DNA from: Trichobilharzia szidati
Taxonomy: Eukaryota; Platyhelminthes; Trematoda; Strigeidida; Schistosomatidae
Length of the DNA stretch: 64,000 nucleotides
Direction of reading: 5' to 3'
NCBI GenBank assembly: GCA_944472155.2
Contig: OX235272.1
Location: 84,698,020 to 84,762,019, forward strand
The translations under genes and the position numbers were made by a program. Below, piece by piece: positions 24,401 to 37,526 of this stretch. The notes under the pieces are model-generated. The model was given only the letters and a program-made list of their open reading frames with translations, did no database searches and was not told the origin of the DNA. How positions within the stretch are numbered: the first letter of the stretch is position 1; every line of letters starts with the position of its first letter.

Positions 24401-27400
24401 GTTCATTATTCGTTCTCTACTTATATATATTTTTCTTTTCCTGTCTTCCTTTTTTTCATCTATGTTGTTTTATTATTATTGTGTGGCGCATCCTTCTTGG
24501 TGCCATATTGTACCAAGTTTTAATGCGTTTAAATAAATAAATAAATAAATAAATAAGAATTGTTGTATCTTTAATTCCCTAAACACTTATGTGTTATTAT
24601 TTGTGCGATAAGATTTAATTGGTAAGTCGTAACTGTGGTTTAAAGTTATGTACTATGTGATACGTCAGTGTTATATATTGATTGATGTGCTTTCACCTAT
24701 AAGAAATTACGTTTCTTTGCTTCTGTCTGTCACATGAAAAATATTTTGAGATAGGATTACACTACTTTATTTTAAAAAAGTAGTATGATTGAATGTTGTA
24801 AAAAGGTTTAGCTACCTAGTGGAGAGAAGAAGCATCTGTTGCATTCCATCGAACCTTTTGAAGTTGTCTTTTACACACATAGCCAAAGCTCATTAAAACT
24901 TCCCAAACCTTTTTTATTCTTCGCATACTTCACACTTTTAAGATATTCATCTGAATTCCGATTACCTATTCATTTTATCCTTGCTATTACGTTACTCTTA
25001 ATTTTATAAGACTTCGACCTGATCTAATTATTGAATTGCTTACATTTATCATACTGCATTCCTTACTGTTATCACCACCTGCGTCAGCTACTTGTACGTT
25101 TTAAATAATTCATCTGATGATCACTGTTATTGCTATTATTATTATTAGAATTTTCGATAGGGATTTCTCAAGGTCTTTGTTAGATAGTTTGGTTTTGGGT
25201 CGTTATAGTTTGGAGTTACTACTACCAATTCGTTCAAGTAGCTGGTCATTAGTCGGGTACTTTGTTCTGATTTAGCTTTTGGGGCTGAAGAGTTCGATCC
25301 CAAACGAGAGAAACGGCTATCCGATGTTCGTATCACTTAGATCTGGCAAGGAGGCACTGTTAGTGGTTGGTGTGGTGGTGGTATCCACCTACTTTTTATC
25401 AGTTAATCAGTAGTATCAGCAGTACCATCATACACTGATGCTTATTTTAAATTTCTATAAGAATAAAAAGATAACTCTTGTTAAATGCCAACCAAGTTTC
25501 AAATGTCATTACAGACAAGTTAAACTTTAGGAACCAGTAACTACCAACGGAGTGAGACCGTACGAGTGACCTTGAATTGGCCAATTAGTGTCTTCACGTG
25601 AATTCAAGCTTTCATTTCTCTTGATTCGAGTGAAATGGCCGCTCTAACGAAGTTACGTCTGAAATTTGGTATAGACCAAGTTTTCCAGTATTTCTTGGAT
25701 ATGGGATTGATTGGAAAGGAGAGAATTTGTTCCTATGGATGTATTATTGTAACGGTAGAAGACAAGCGACTCTTTTCTTGACCTTGATATCTCTATATAA
25801 GGAGATTATGTACAGCTTATGTGAAAATCGTCATTTGCCCAGATCTTCCGTGTTGGGCTACTTCTGCCCTTTCTTCGTATTGTGTTTCTTTGTCTTCTTT
25901 TCGTGTCTCCCATGTCCTGCCGCAATACTGGTTCATTTCTTCTCTTTGACTTCAAATCTGTCTCTTCGCTATTTGATATTTTTGGGCCGATAAACGTCTC
26001 TTCATATACTACTGATATATCTTATTAGTAGCATACGCCATATTATGAGTATAAAAGTAGACCGGTTGATGAACTGTTGCGAAATTTGTTTGAAATGAGT
26101 TACTCTGAGGGAGTGTAAGCTGCTGGTTATACTATTTCTTAGAAAAACCTTTTTTTGCCAGATCCCATTTATCATCAATGCAGATCTATAATATACACAG
26201 ATGAGTGGAAAGGATTTATTCACCATAGGGTGGACGGACCAATACTGATTTTATGGATCCTATTACAGAGACCCACATCAATTCTATTGAGGGATTTTGA
26301 GGAAGATTGAAGAGCAGGATTAGAGGCATTAACGGATCTCAAAAGGATCTTATTTACAGCCATTTAGATGAATACATGTATGGAATATGGTTGAACATCT
26401 GTATTGATACTCCTATGGAAAACTGGAAGTCATTTTTGTTACAGGTTAGAGAAAGGTATCCTGTGTAACATTTTTATACCCTTTTCCTACATTATTTTCA
26501 TGTGATTGGTGCATTCAAGGCCATTCGCTGATTGGTAGTTACTGGTGCTTACTATTTCCTAGTATTACTCTCTGATTGGCATACACGAACAATATTGTTT
26601 TCAATTAGATCTCATCAGGCTTAACTCTAATATATATAAGTTTACAAATAAAAATTCAAATATAAACCAATCATGGTGTTTTGTCTATAGGATAATAAGA
26701 TGGTGAATATAAATTGGCAAAGGATAGACAAAAACAATCCGTAGCTCAATTTTGTCACATTTAATTGATAGTGGTCATGTAGTGGAGAAAACGAGAGCCT
26801 TCAAAGTAATTCATCGTATCCCACCGAATCTTTCCAGTAGACTTCGTATTCGTTTACTGCACACAGCTGAGGCGATAGGCATTCGAACTATTAAACCTAA
26901 ACTATGCATTCAAAAAAAGTTCGTACAGCCTTGGCCTATTAAGGCATAACCAACTAATGACTTCTACACCACCCATTATTTATACTTTCAACCCCTCTCT
27001 TTTCATTCCTTAATCTTATCACATCTTCATTATAAACGTGTTTTATTTACTTCCCTTACAATCTAACATTACTTAATCGGTTCATTTGTTTTTATCTTAG
27101 CCTTTATCGACTACTTCCACCTGAACAGTTGTTTGTTTAATCATACTGTTTTTTCATTATTTTTTTTGTCATAGATAGCCTCACTTTTTCATCCTTATTA
27201 CTGATAAGACCATTTTTATTATTACTATTATTATTATCATTTCTACTATTATGACTAATTGCACAATTTATATTTACCATCTTACTATCCTATAGGCAAA
27301 ACACCATGATTGGTTTATATTTGAATTTTTATTTGTGAAACAAATAGGTAGGAGGAAATGGAGATGGATTGGCCATACTCTTAGGAAACCATCAAGTGAC

Positions 27401-30400
27401 ATCACTAGACAAGCCATTGCTCGAGTGGAACCCGAAAGGGAAGCGGCGAGTTGGTCGTCAGTGCAAGGGTGAGGGTGACTTGGAGGAGGTCATGTGAAGA
27501 GGAGATGAAAGCGTGTGGGCAGACTTGGAACCAGGTGAAAACTCTAGCAGAGAACAGAACGCAATGGAGACGCACGGCTGAAGCCCTATATTCCTGTAGG
27601 AATTAAAGGATACAATAATAATAATAATAAACTTATGTAGGTATATTAGAGTTAAGCCTGATGAGATCTAATTGAAACCACAATATTGTTCGCTTAAATG
27701 TGTTCTTCTAAATTTTACTATGGGAATATTTAATATACACGAATTCATCTTACCTAAACGAAATAAACTTTTTTTAATACTTTTCTTTAATTGTACCATA
27801 TTGTCTTTTTATTATTATTCAGGTTTACTCCCTCCAGAATATACTGCTGTAACTGCTAGTACAGGCTCCGCTGCTAATCTTATTGGTGGATTGACAGTAC
27901 ACGCGTTTTCTGGACTAGGACCTTTACTTGAATCTGATTTAAAAATGGATAATAATAATGATATATCCGCTTGGATGACAAATCTACGTGCACGTTTAAA
28001 ATATCGTACAGATATGATAGCTCGTTGGCAAAAACTACGTTATCTTGTTATTGATGAGATAAGCATGTTAAGCAGTAGACTGTTTACACGTTTAGATCTT
28101 GTAGCTACTGAATGTCGTCGGTCAATGGGTAAAAATGCTGAAAAATTAGCATTTGGTGGGATTCAGTTAATTGTGTTTGGTGATTTTTTTCAATTACCAC
28201 CTGTTGTTCCTGCTTCTCGGGTATGTATACAGATCTCTGATTTTATTTAGTGTAATTTATGAAACATTCGTATACGATCATATTTCTTTCTTCTTTCGAG
28301 TGGAACATAAGGCTTCAACAGAACATCTACATGTCATCCTGTTCTCTGCAGTCCTCTGTAGATGGCTCCACAACTGCCCATAAGCTCTCATCTCCTCTTT
28401 CTCCTCACACGATCGCCTTCATGTCACCATCGAACCAACGCCCGACACATCGTTTCCCATCCGCATTCTACGCGAGGTTATGTCTGGCGCGCGATGTGAT
28501 TCGATAGTCACCTCAGTGTGGATCCAATCGACCTTCATTTTCTTCGGGATACTCGTTGAGCAATAAGTTGTTGATTGCTTCGTTCAACTGCAGAGTTCCT
28601 TTTTGCTGATTCTTTCTGACTGGTCATCTGATCTTCAGTATGGAGCCAGTGAAGTGGGCAGCACTGTTGATAAAACTCTGAAGTAGGCTGTTGGAAATGC
28701 TTTTGCTGACGCGTGCGTCAAGTTTCTGACCCACATAGAAGAACTAACTGACTTAACATTTAAGTCGATTGATGGGTGGTGAATTTCAGTGAAATCCAGG
28801 ATGCACGTTTCGTCCTATTTGGGACTCGTCATCCGGATGTACATGCATTGAATTAAAGGACTTAACATTTGTATTGAAAATCCGAATTTTGTTGTTTATG
28901 CTGAATTAGTGCAAAAGATTTCCAGACTCCCTTCAGAGTGATCAAGGCGTGCTTTTGCCTTTTCAGTTCTGGTCTTGATATCCTCATCCGTGTTGTTTGC
29001 TTGTTGTTGGAACGATTCTGCCTAGATAAGTGAGAGTGGTGACCTCTTTCAAGTCTCTCCCGTTGATGGTGATTAGTGCTTGTTGTCGTTCTCAGTTGGT
29101 TACCTTCATCATCTTTACTGGCATTTTTTGAGCGGGTATTGTATTCTCTCTATTCTGTTAGAATTCAGGGCTAAGTTAAATTTTAGGCACCAGTGGAGTG
29201 CGACTACAGCAGTGACCTTGAAACACTCGGTGATCAAGTTAGTAAAACCTGGTAAATAATATTGTAATGATGAATAAAGTATGCTTAATGAAGTGTTATT
29301 TTATTAAATGGGATATCTGGCAAGTTTCATGTTAGGTTTAGGAAAGAATACGTTAAGCTTTAGGCTAAGGATAAGTTAGGGTTAGGCTAACCTAATGAGG
29401 GTTGATTTAAGTTAGATTAGGCTTAGAGTATGGAAAGATTAAGGTTACTGTTAGGATTAGAAAACCTAGATAATAATTATTATTGTTACCTTAGGTTCCT
29501 AGTGGAACATAGGGCTTCAACTGCACGTATCCACTTGTTTCTGTCTTCTGCTGTACTTTTCACCTGAGTCCATGTTAATCCATACTGTTTCATTTCCTCT
29601 TCACACGATCTCTTCCATGTCACCCTTGGACGTCCCACTCCCTGCTTCCCTTTCGGGTTCCACTCGAGCACTGGCCTGACTGACGCGCAATGTCACCCAG
29701 CGGCCTCCTCAGCGAGTGTCCAATCCATCTCCACTTCTTTCTGCTGCATATCTGTTGGGCGATTGATTGTTGTTTTGTTCGTTCCCATAGTTTCTTGTTG
29801 GTGATTCTTTCCGGCCATCTGATCTTGAGTATAGAACGAAGACAGTTGTTGATAAAGGTCTGCAACAGGCTGTTGGAAATATTCTTTGTGACCCGCCGCC
29901 AAGTTTCTGATCCATCCGTATAGAAGAACTGACTGACTTGACGTTTGTATTGAAAATCCGAATTTTGTTGTTGATGCAGGCTGAGTGACGAAGATTTCCA
30001 GATTGGTTTCAGGTTGATGAATGTGTTTCTCGCCTTCCCGATTCTCGATTTGACATCCTCGTCGGTTCCTCCTGTAGTTGAGACAATGCTCCCTAAATAA
30101 GTGAATGAAGTAACCTCTTTCAAATGTTTCCCGTTGATGGTGATTGGCGCTGGATGTTGCTGCTGCTGTTGTTGTTTGGTTAATAATAATATAATATATA
30201 ATATTTGCATTGGTAATACTGTTATAAAAGAATATGAATATAAAGTTAAATTAGGTGAAAATATTAACAAAAATATAATAGTGAAGGAAAAAGTGGGCGG
30301 TTGACTTGGTGTTCGACAGTAATTTCCTAATGTCCTGCCTTACACTGTTACCATCATCAAAATGGAGGAGATCGTGTGAAGAGGAGTTGAAACAGCATGG

Positions 30401-33400
30401 ACTGACATGGATGCAGGTGAAAAGTACAGCAGAAGACAGAAGAAAGTGGAGACGTGCAGTTGAAGCCCTATGTTCCACTAGGAACCCAAGGGAACAATAA
30501 TAATAAAAATACGAAATGCTAATTTTATTTGTTATCTAAACGCGTTCGTTATCATAAATATTTTAAAGTTACACAGATATTTATTTATAACTCACATAGA
30601 ATAATAAATGACAATCTGTCACAATCTTAATTTGTAATTGATATTTTTTGGTAGATTCATTATTCATTATCACTGTAAATCTTCTGATTTGGTGTGTATT
30701 CACAACGTTAACATATTTCTTGACTTTATAAGTCAACTGCTTCGATTTATCTCATGTTTTTTTCCATTCTACTACGAATTCATGAAATCAGTTAAAATGA
30801 TGCTTTGTGTATAAATGTATTCCCCTTCTCTTAGAAGTAATGAGTGTTTTACCCTTTAGGTTTTATAGGGACTGAAGTGGTTTTACCAGCTAACTGACAT
30901 CTATGAGAAACTACCTGGGACAGAAGAGTGCGCTAGACATTCTAGTCAAGAACTTTTCTGCCAATGTTAACTCACAGCCACATATTTAGTCGAGTCATGG
31001 ACCATTAAAATGTCTTCATGACTCAGTCAATCTGTTTTGCTAATCTAATCAATTAGAAATGTTTTCGTAAGCATCATTCACGGAGCTTGCAGATTCCTCG
31101 CTTGATCGCGTGTCCTCATAGGTGTGTATTGGGTAAGGACTCTAAACTATGAGAAAATAATCTTCACTGCTACTTGGAGCTTCTTCATTGTATTGCTGAC
31201 TGATGTCTGCTTGTAACTACCGATCAGTTTTCTGAAAATCTCTAAACAACCTCCCCCCTCTATAAACGACCTGGTTTGGTTGAGGGTGGGTAGACTTCGG
31301 TCTTCTCGAAATACTGTCATGTGGCGACACATTCGTAGTCTCTGGCAGGTAAGTTCTGTTCACTGTCTTCACGCGGCAGGGGTGTTCCTCATAAGAACGA
31401 CAGGGCGAATTAAAATGTCTGTCGCTTACTAACGGATTGTTGGACATGCTGGTCTACCTAAGGGAGCTGGAAAGCTTTCATTCCAAACCTTATGGTATAC
31501 GTGGCTACAGAATCTAAATGAGTGGAATGGCGGGTGAACCCATGAGAACACAACTCCTGACTGTGGTCTACTCCCTAGTGGATCAAACTTCACACCGAAG
31601 GCTCTTGGGGTTGCCTCTTTAGAAAATCACTTGCTTCGATGTACAGGAGTCCGGGCAGTATCTCAGTCCTGTAACCAATCTAATCCCTACAAACCAACAC
31701 TTGAAAATTATTCTGATGCTCACTGGCGACTGACCCCACGTAGGAAGTTACCTGGGGTTCTAGTGAGAAGTTGTAACCAGCAGGGTCCTCCAAGCCAGGA
31801 GTGAGGAAAGTTACTCGGCAGTGAAAGTGACTGACGGTTACGCTAAATATATCATGAATTGACAAAAGCTGGAATTCATAGACCATTGGGTCGGATCCCA
31901 GTGGCCTAATGGTCTACGAGCTCGCCTTGCAACCAGAAGGTCCTGGGTTCGAACTCATGGCGGCGGGTGCGTACTGATGAAGAGTCCCAAGGGGGAGGAC
32001 AAAACAGCTGTCCAGTACTCCCACCTGGTTCTCCAATGATTCTCTAACTGTTGTCAGCTCGTAATCAATCCTGATATTTTTAATAGTTTGCTAATTTCTT
32101 TCAGCCTTTTGCCAGTACTAATTGTGTTAATGTTATGTAATGTATTTATTGATTTCCCTTTTTCGAATTATAGACACAATCTGAAAGTAAATTCGCTTTT
32201 CAATCACCTTCTTGGGATAAATGTCATTTTAAAGTTGTTGAGCTGACACATTCATGGCGACAATCTGATGATCCTAAATTAGCACATTTACTTTCTGTTA
32301 TACGTGAAGGCCAGTGTCCGAAATGGGCGATTAAAATATTACGATCTCGTGTAATATCTGAATTAGGCAATTACAAAAATGGTGATAGTGATAATAATAA
32401 TAATGGTAGTAAATGCATTGCAACACGTTTATATACTCATCGTGCAGATGCTGAAGCTTGGAATAAGCGTATGTTAGATGAATTACCAGGTGAGTTGAAA
32501 TATTTTTATGTCTTCAGTGATTTCATCGGTTGCAAGTTTAACTACGAGTTAGCATCAGTTGGAGAACCATTGGAAACCAATAGGGAGTACTGCATAGGTG
32601 TTTCGTCCTAGTTTGAGACTCTTCACGGGACCTACCCACCACCAGGGGGAAAACTCACGACCTTCTGGTTACTAAGTGAACTCGTAGACCATTCTGCCGC
32701 TGAAACTAGATCCAATAACCCATGAACTCCAGCTTCTGCCCATTCGTGATGGGATCCCAGTGTCTGAATAGTCTATGAGTTCGTCTTGTAGCTGGAAGGT
32801 CTGTGAGTTCGAACCCCAGTGGGTGTGTACTGATAGAGAGTCCCAAACTGGTACGAAACAACTGTCCACTATTCCCTGTTGCTTTTTAATGGTTCTCTAA
32901 CTGACGCAAATCCATGATCAAACTTGAATTAATGAATATGTCAATTTCCTCATTTCCTTCTGATCCTATTTATAATCCCATTTTCTGTGTAATTCTTGTT
33001 TCATACATTTATTCCCCTTAATGAATTTGAATAAAGCGAGAACTACAGTTTTTTCAGAATAAAGTGGTTCCATCATTTATTTCGTTGCCTTCTCATCAGC
33101 TGCTTACAGGCCACAATCATTGTTAAATATATCTATTCTCAAAGATTCATTAACAAGTACGGTAGATCTGAAGTCTCAAATGCAAAACAAATCACATTGG
33201 GTAAAAAGCCAATCTACTTTCAGCTTGATTATAAAGATGAAAACATTGTAGCAATGGTCAACAGAAGACTGAGTAATTCACTAGCCAGAGCCTATCCTTC
33301 AGCTAAGCTCGTTCCTGTCTACCGAACAACTTGCCCTTTGGTGCAATCAAAAATCGATAGATATCCTTCTCATGTTAACTTCAACTGTATATACAAATTT

Positions 33401-36400
33401 ACAGCAGCAGTTACATTGGAAGGACAGAAAGAAGGGCATATGTACGATTTTCTGAACATGTAACAAAAAGCTTATGTCTAAAGGGAACAAATGCTTTAAA
33501 CAGTGCCATCGCCAGGCATCTTCTTGACACGGTTCATGAGGTGGACGTCGCAAAATCGTTCAAAATTATCAATAGGCAAAAGAGCTCAATTCTTCTCAAG
33601 TTTGCTGAAGCCATCTCCATCAAGCGCCTGAAACATTACTTGTGCGTTCAGAAAGAAGCAGTTATCAGTCTTTCTTTGCCCTGGTAACTGGATATTTGCA
33701 CCCTCTCTCTCATCTGAATACGTACTACTGACTGTGGCCTGTAAGCAGCTGATGAGAAGGCAACGAAATAAATGATGGCACTACTTTATTCTGCAAAAAA
33801 TGTAGTTCTCGGCTTATTCTAATTATTGTTTATTCCTCATTATTGGCACTTAACATCCGCGTGGTGCATAAGTTATTTTCTTTAATGATATAAACACTTC
33901 CACTTTCAGTCTGTCTCATGTTGAGAAAGATGTATACTCAAGTCAATGTAGAGTATTACTCAAAAGTGCATAAGTTTACTATTTGTTTATCATTTTTTGT
34001 TCTCTTGGGTTCCTGAGAGAAGGTAAGGCTTCGACAACACATTTCCATTTCACCCTGCTTTCTGCAGTCCCCTTAACATTCTGGCCTCACAATTGCCCAT
34101 AGTCTCTCATCTCCTCCTTACACAACCCATATCCCACTTGTCGTTCCCCATTCGGGTTCCACTTGGGAGTGATGGCCTGTCCCACGATGTCATTCAACGG
34201 TCTCTTCAAATGTATATCTGATCCTTGAATATCAATCCAATCACTATAGGATCTTCAAAGCATTAGTGTTCAAGTTACACCCATTTCAATGAAAGTACAC
34301 ATAAAAGTGTAGACAAAAGTAATATCACAAAATTCTTTGTGTTATTTATCTAATGAGTTAACTTATTATGCATTTGGTTCCCTTGATAAATTTCGATAGA
34401 GAAAGGAAGACGAAATTTGCAGTATAAAATGATATCATCATTCTGTTTCACAGGTTCTCATCAGCTGCACACCACTACCTGAAATTACAATGGTTATATA
34501 GATGATAATAACATACTTTAATATTCAAGTGTTGGTTTGTAGGGATTTGATTGGTCACAGGATTTCATCATGAGGTGACATTAGTTAGAGAACCATTGGA
34601 AAGCCTGGGAGTACTAGACAGCTGCTTCATCCTAGTTTGGGACTCTTCATTAGTACGCACCCACCTGGATTCGAACCCAGGACCTTCTGGTTACAAGGCG
34701 AGCTCGTATACCATTGGGTCCAAGTGGCTTAATGGTATACGAGCTCGCCTTGTAACCAGAAGGTCCTGGGTTCGAATCCAGGTGGGTGCGTACTAATGAA
34801 GAGTCCCAAACTAGGATGAAGCAGCTGTCTAGTACTCCCAGGTTTTCCAATGGTTCTCTGACTAATGTCACCTCATGATAATATCCTGTAAACATACTTT
34901 AATGTTTAATTGGTAGTAGAGGAGAAATACTACAAAATTGACGCATCCAAAATGAAAGCAGCATTACAATTTCTAGTTTAAGTTTTCATCATCAATTTAT
35001 ACGCTTTCAAAGTAGAATAGAGGGGGTAGGAGTACGACAGAAAACAGAAAAATTGATAAACAGAAACAGTGTCAGCTTGTAGGTTCACATAGCAACTCAA
35101 AAAACAAAAGTGGTTACAGTTTATAAGACTGAGATTTGTCCAGTGAGTTGAGATCACTGAATTAGATGACTAATTAATGTAATCAAAATTAAAATTCAGT
35201 TACTAAGTTAGTGAGGGATTAATCACACTCTCTTTCTGTATGCATAAGTCTGGTTTGAATCGTTTGATTGAAATCGCTTCGGCAAATCGTAGTAAATTTG
35301 CTGTTTACTGTCTATTTAGTATTTTGAAGGACTTAGAAATCTCTACGAGATGTCCGGTATCAACAGTATGTCTGGTAATTGCACTCTGAGAATATTTGCT
35401 TCCTTTCAGGCACAAGTTTCTTGGAATATGTTCAGAAAACCGGATGGAAGCCCTTCTATCCTTCCTTCCTTCCAATGTACTTGCTCCCGCAAGTGCACGT
35501 AAATTCATAAACGCAGTTGGAGGTAACATCAGCAGGGTATTTATCCAGTTTTGAGTGGCTTATAGAAGAAGTGGTGCTGTATGATGTTATGAGTTTTGCT
35601 GCCGGGAAGCTTCTTTTTATTGCACCTTTCAGTCTTTTGTCAATCTTTTGTGACTCTGTATCTCCTTTGAATGGGAGACAAATAAACACTTTTCTCTTTT
35701 CTACAGTTGGGTGTTTTTTCTTTCTTATCTTTTTCTCTGCTATACTTCTGTATAAATCCCTTAGGGTATCCATTTTCTCTTAGGCATTTCTCGACGAAAT
35801 CTAATTCTTCTTAGACCTTGTTTGGTGAAAATAGCTTCTTGGCTTTCCCTCCTCCCTCTTTTCAACTTTGAAAGCGTATAAATTGATGATGAAAACTTAA
35901 ACTAAAAATTGTAATGCTTACATTTTGGGTGCGTCAATTTTATAGTATTTCTTCTCTACTACCACTCAGACATTAAAGTATATTATTATCATCTATATAA
36001 CCATTGTAATTTCAGGTAGGGGTGTGCAGCTGATGAGAACCTGTGAAATAGAATGATGATATCATTTTATACTGCAAATTTCATCTTCTTTTCTTTATCG
36101 AAAGATCTCATATTCACTTATAGCTGGTCGTCGATTTTTTGACCTCTGATTATTTTGACTACTGAAACAGATAATAAGTAACACAAATATGAATATGGAT
36201 TATTTCACTAATTTTATTAGTTGGTGAGATACAACAGAATTGTGAGGAGGATATGTCTGTCTGCGGACGCGGTAATCTAGTAGTTCTTCGGAATATGTTC
36301 AGAAAACCGGCTGGAAGCCCTTCTTTCCTTCCTTCCTTCCAATGTACTTGCTCGCGCAAGTGCACGTAAATTCATAAACGCAGTTGGAGGTGACATCAGC

Positions 36401-37484
36401 AGAGTTGACTTTTATAATTTAAGTTCTCATTAAAGTTTGCCCCATCTACAGTATTCCAGTTTGGCAAGCTACAGAAAAGTGTCTTTATATTCACATAATG
36501 TTGTATTGTACTGTATTGTATTAATAGATTTAATTGTTTTGTGGCTGGCCTCAACTGGTTGAATCAATTAATTACCTTACCTACTTTGTAGTGAATATCT
36601 TAAAAAACAAACAGCTATAGACTTTTGAGTTCATTTAAATTTGTTCTGAATAAAAAATTTATCTTTGATATAGGTGTATGCAAAATTTATCGATCTCAAG
36701 ATACTTCTGTCGGTAAAACAAATTCCAGTTACATAGATTCCATTTGTCCAGCTCCTTCTGTATTAAATTTAAAAGTCGGTGCACAAGTAAGAAAATATTC
36801 TTTGTTCTTATTGATTTATGCATTATTTATTATTTCTATGTTATTCCTTTGGGTCCCGAGTTGAACTGAAGTATATGCAGCTGCAAGCTTCAACCGTGAA
36901 GTTTCGGTAGCAACGATGTTGTGTTTCTTTTACGGAGTGGATTGGGGCTGATAGCCTCTCATACACAACCTTTCCGTTTTATCAGGCTTACCACCGACTT
37001 AGCAAGGTTTTGAAGTGCGTCTGTCGGGGATCGAGCCCCGGTGAGCATTCCACCGTTGAACCACTGACGTACCTTATCAAATATCCAGATCGCAGAGATC
37101 CTGGACCTATCGCTGGTTTCAGAAGACTAAGCTTAAATACGCAGAACACTGTGCACTGTAACCGACGCAGAACAACAGAAAACGGTTGGGCGACAGGATT
37201 GTTTATTCTTAAACCGATAACGGAACAGATTTATAATGGTCAATCAGTACCAAAATCTGTAAATAAACGTTAATATAATGTAAAACAATATTTCTGATCG
37301 TATTTCTCCAATCTTCTGCCAACCAGCACATAATTAAGCACATTGACAGCATTCTTGTCACCCGCCAATATGGAGACCAGTTCGAATAAACAAACTATTC
37401 AATGTTCAGCAACATTGATATATCTTTTTACCTATACATACAGAATTTTTAGATATACAGAAAGGTAGCCCAGGTGTCAAACAG

Positions 37485-37526
<42 letters not shown>

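Larger units (their letters stand above)
26583..27697 (+). mobile_element. PLE remnant with inverted hammerhead ends and RTE insertion
   Basis: Arms 26583-26700 and 27285-27340 plus 27636-27697 are inverted copies. Between them is a PLE C-terminal frame (26752-26949: [20 protein letters not shown]...[11 protein letters not shown]). The right end carries an HHR with all core residues (27652-27697); the left end carries its mirror copy (26583-26624, -). An RTE 3' fragment (27342-27631) interrupts the right arm. Confidence 0.8.
34380..36105 (-). mobile_element. PLE remnant with long inverted arms, split by a palindromic SINE
   Basis: The arms 34390-35005 (minus the SINE) and 35868-36105 are inverted copies of about 240 bp, each with an HHR (34418-34469 on -, 36025-36076 on +). 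The core has - frames for a PLE C-terminus: [40 protein letters not shown] (GIY-YIG) and [21 protein letters not shown] short duplicate of the GIY-YIG-proximal region follows at 36289-36405. Confidence 0.82.

Noticed and set aside
29330..29465. Interstitial telomere array (TTAGGG)n
   Set aside because: The repeats are irregular GTTAGG/TTAGGCT variants and never form consecutive TTAGGG units.
34720..34800. A functional tRNA-Thr gene (loop cttgtaa like anticodon TGT)
   Set aside because: The tRNA-like part is fused to a conserved non-tRNA body in many copies and its arms do not pair fully. It is the head of a SINE.
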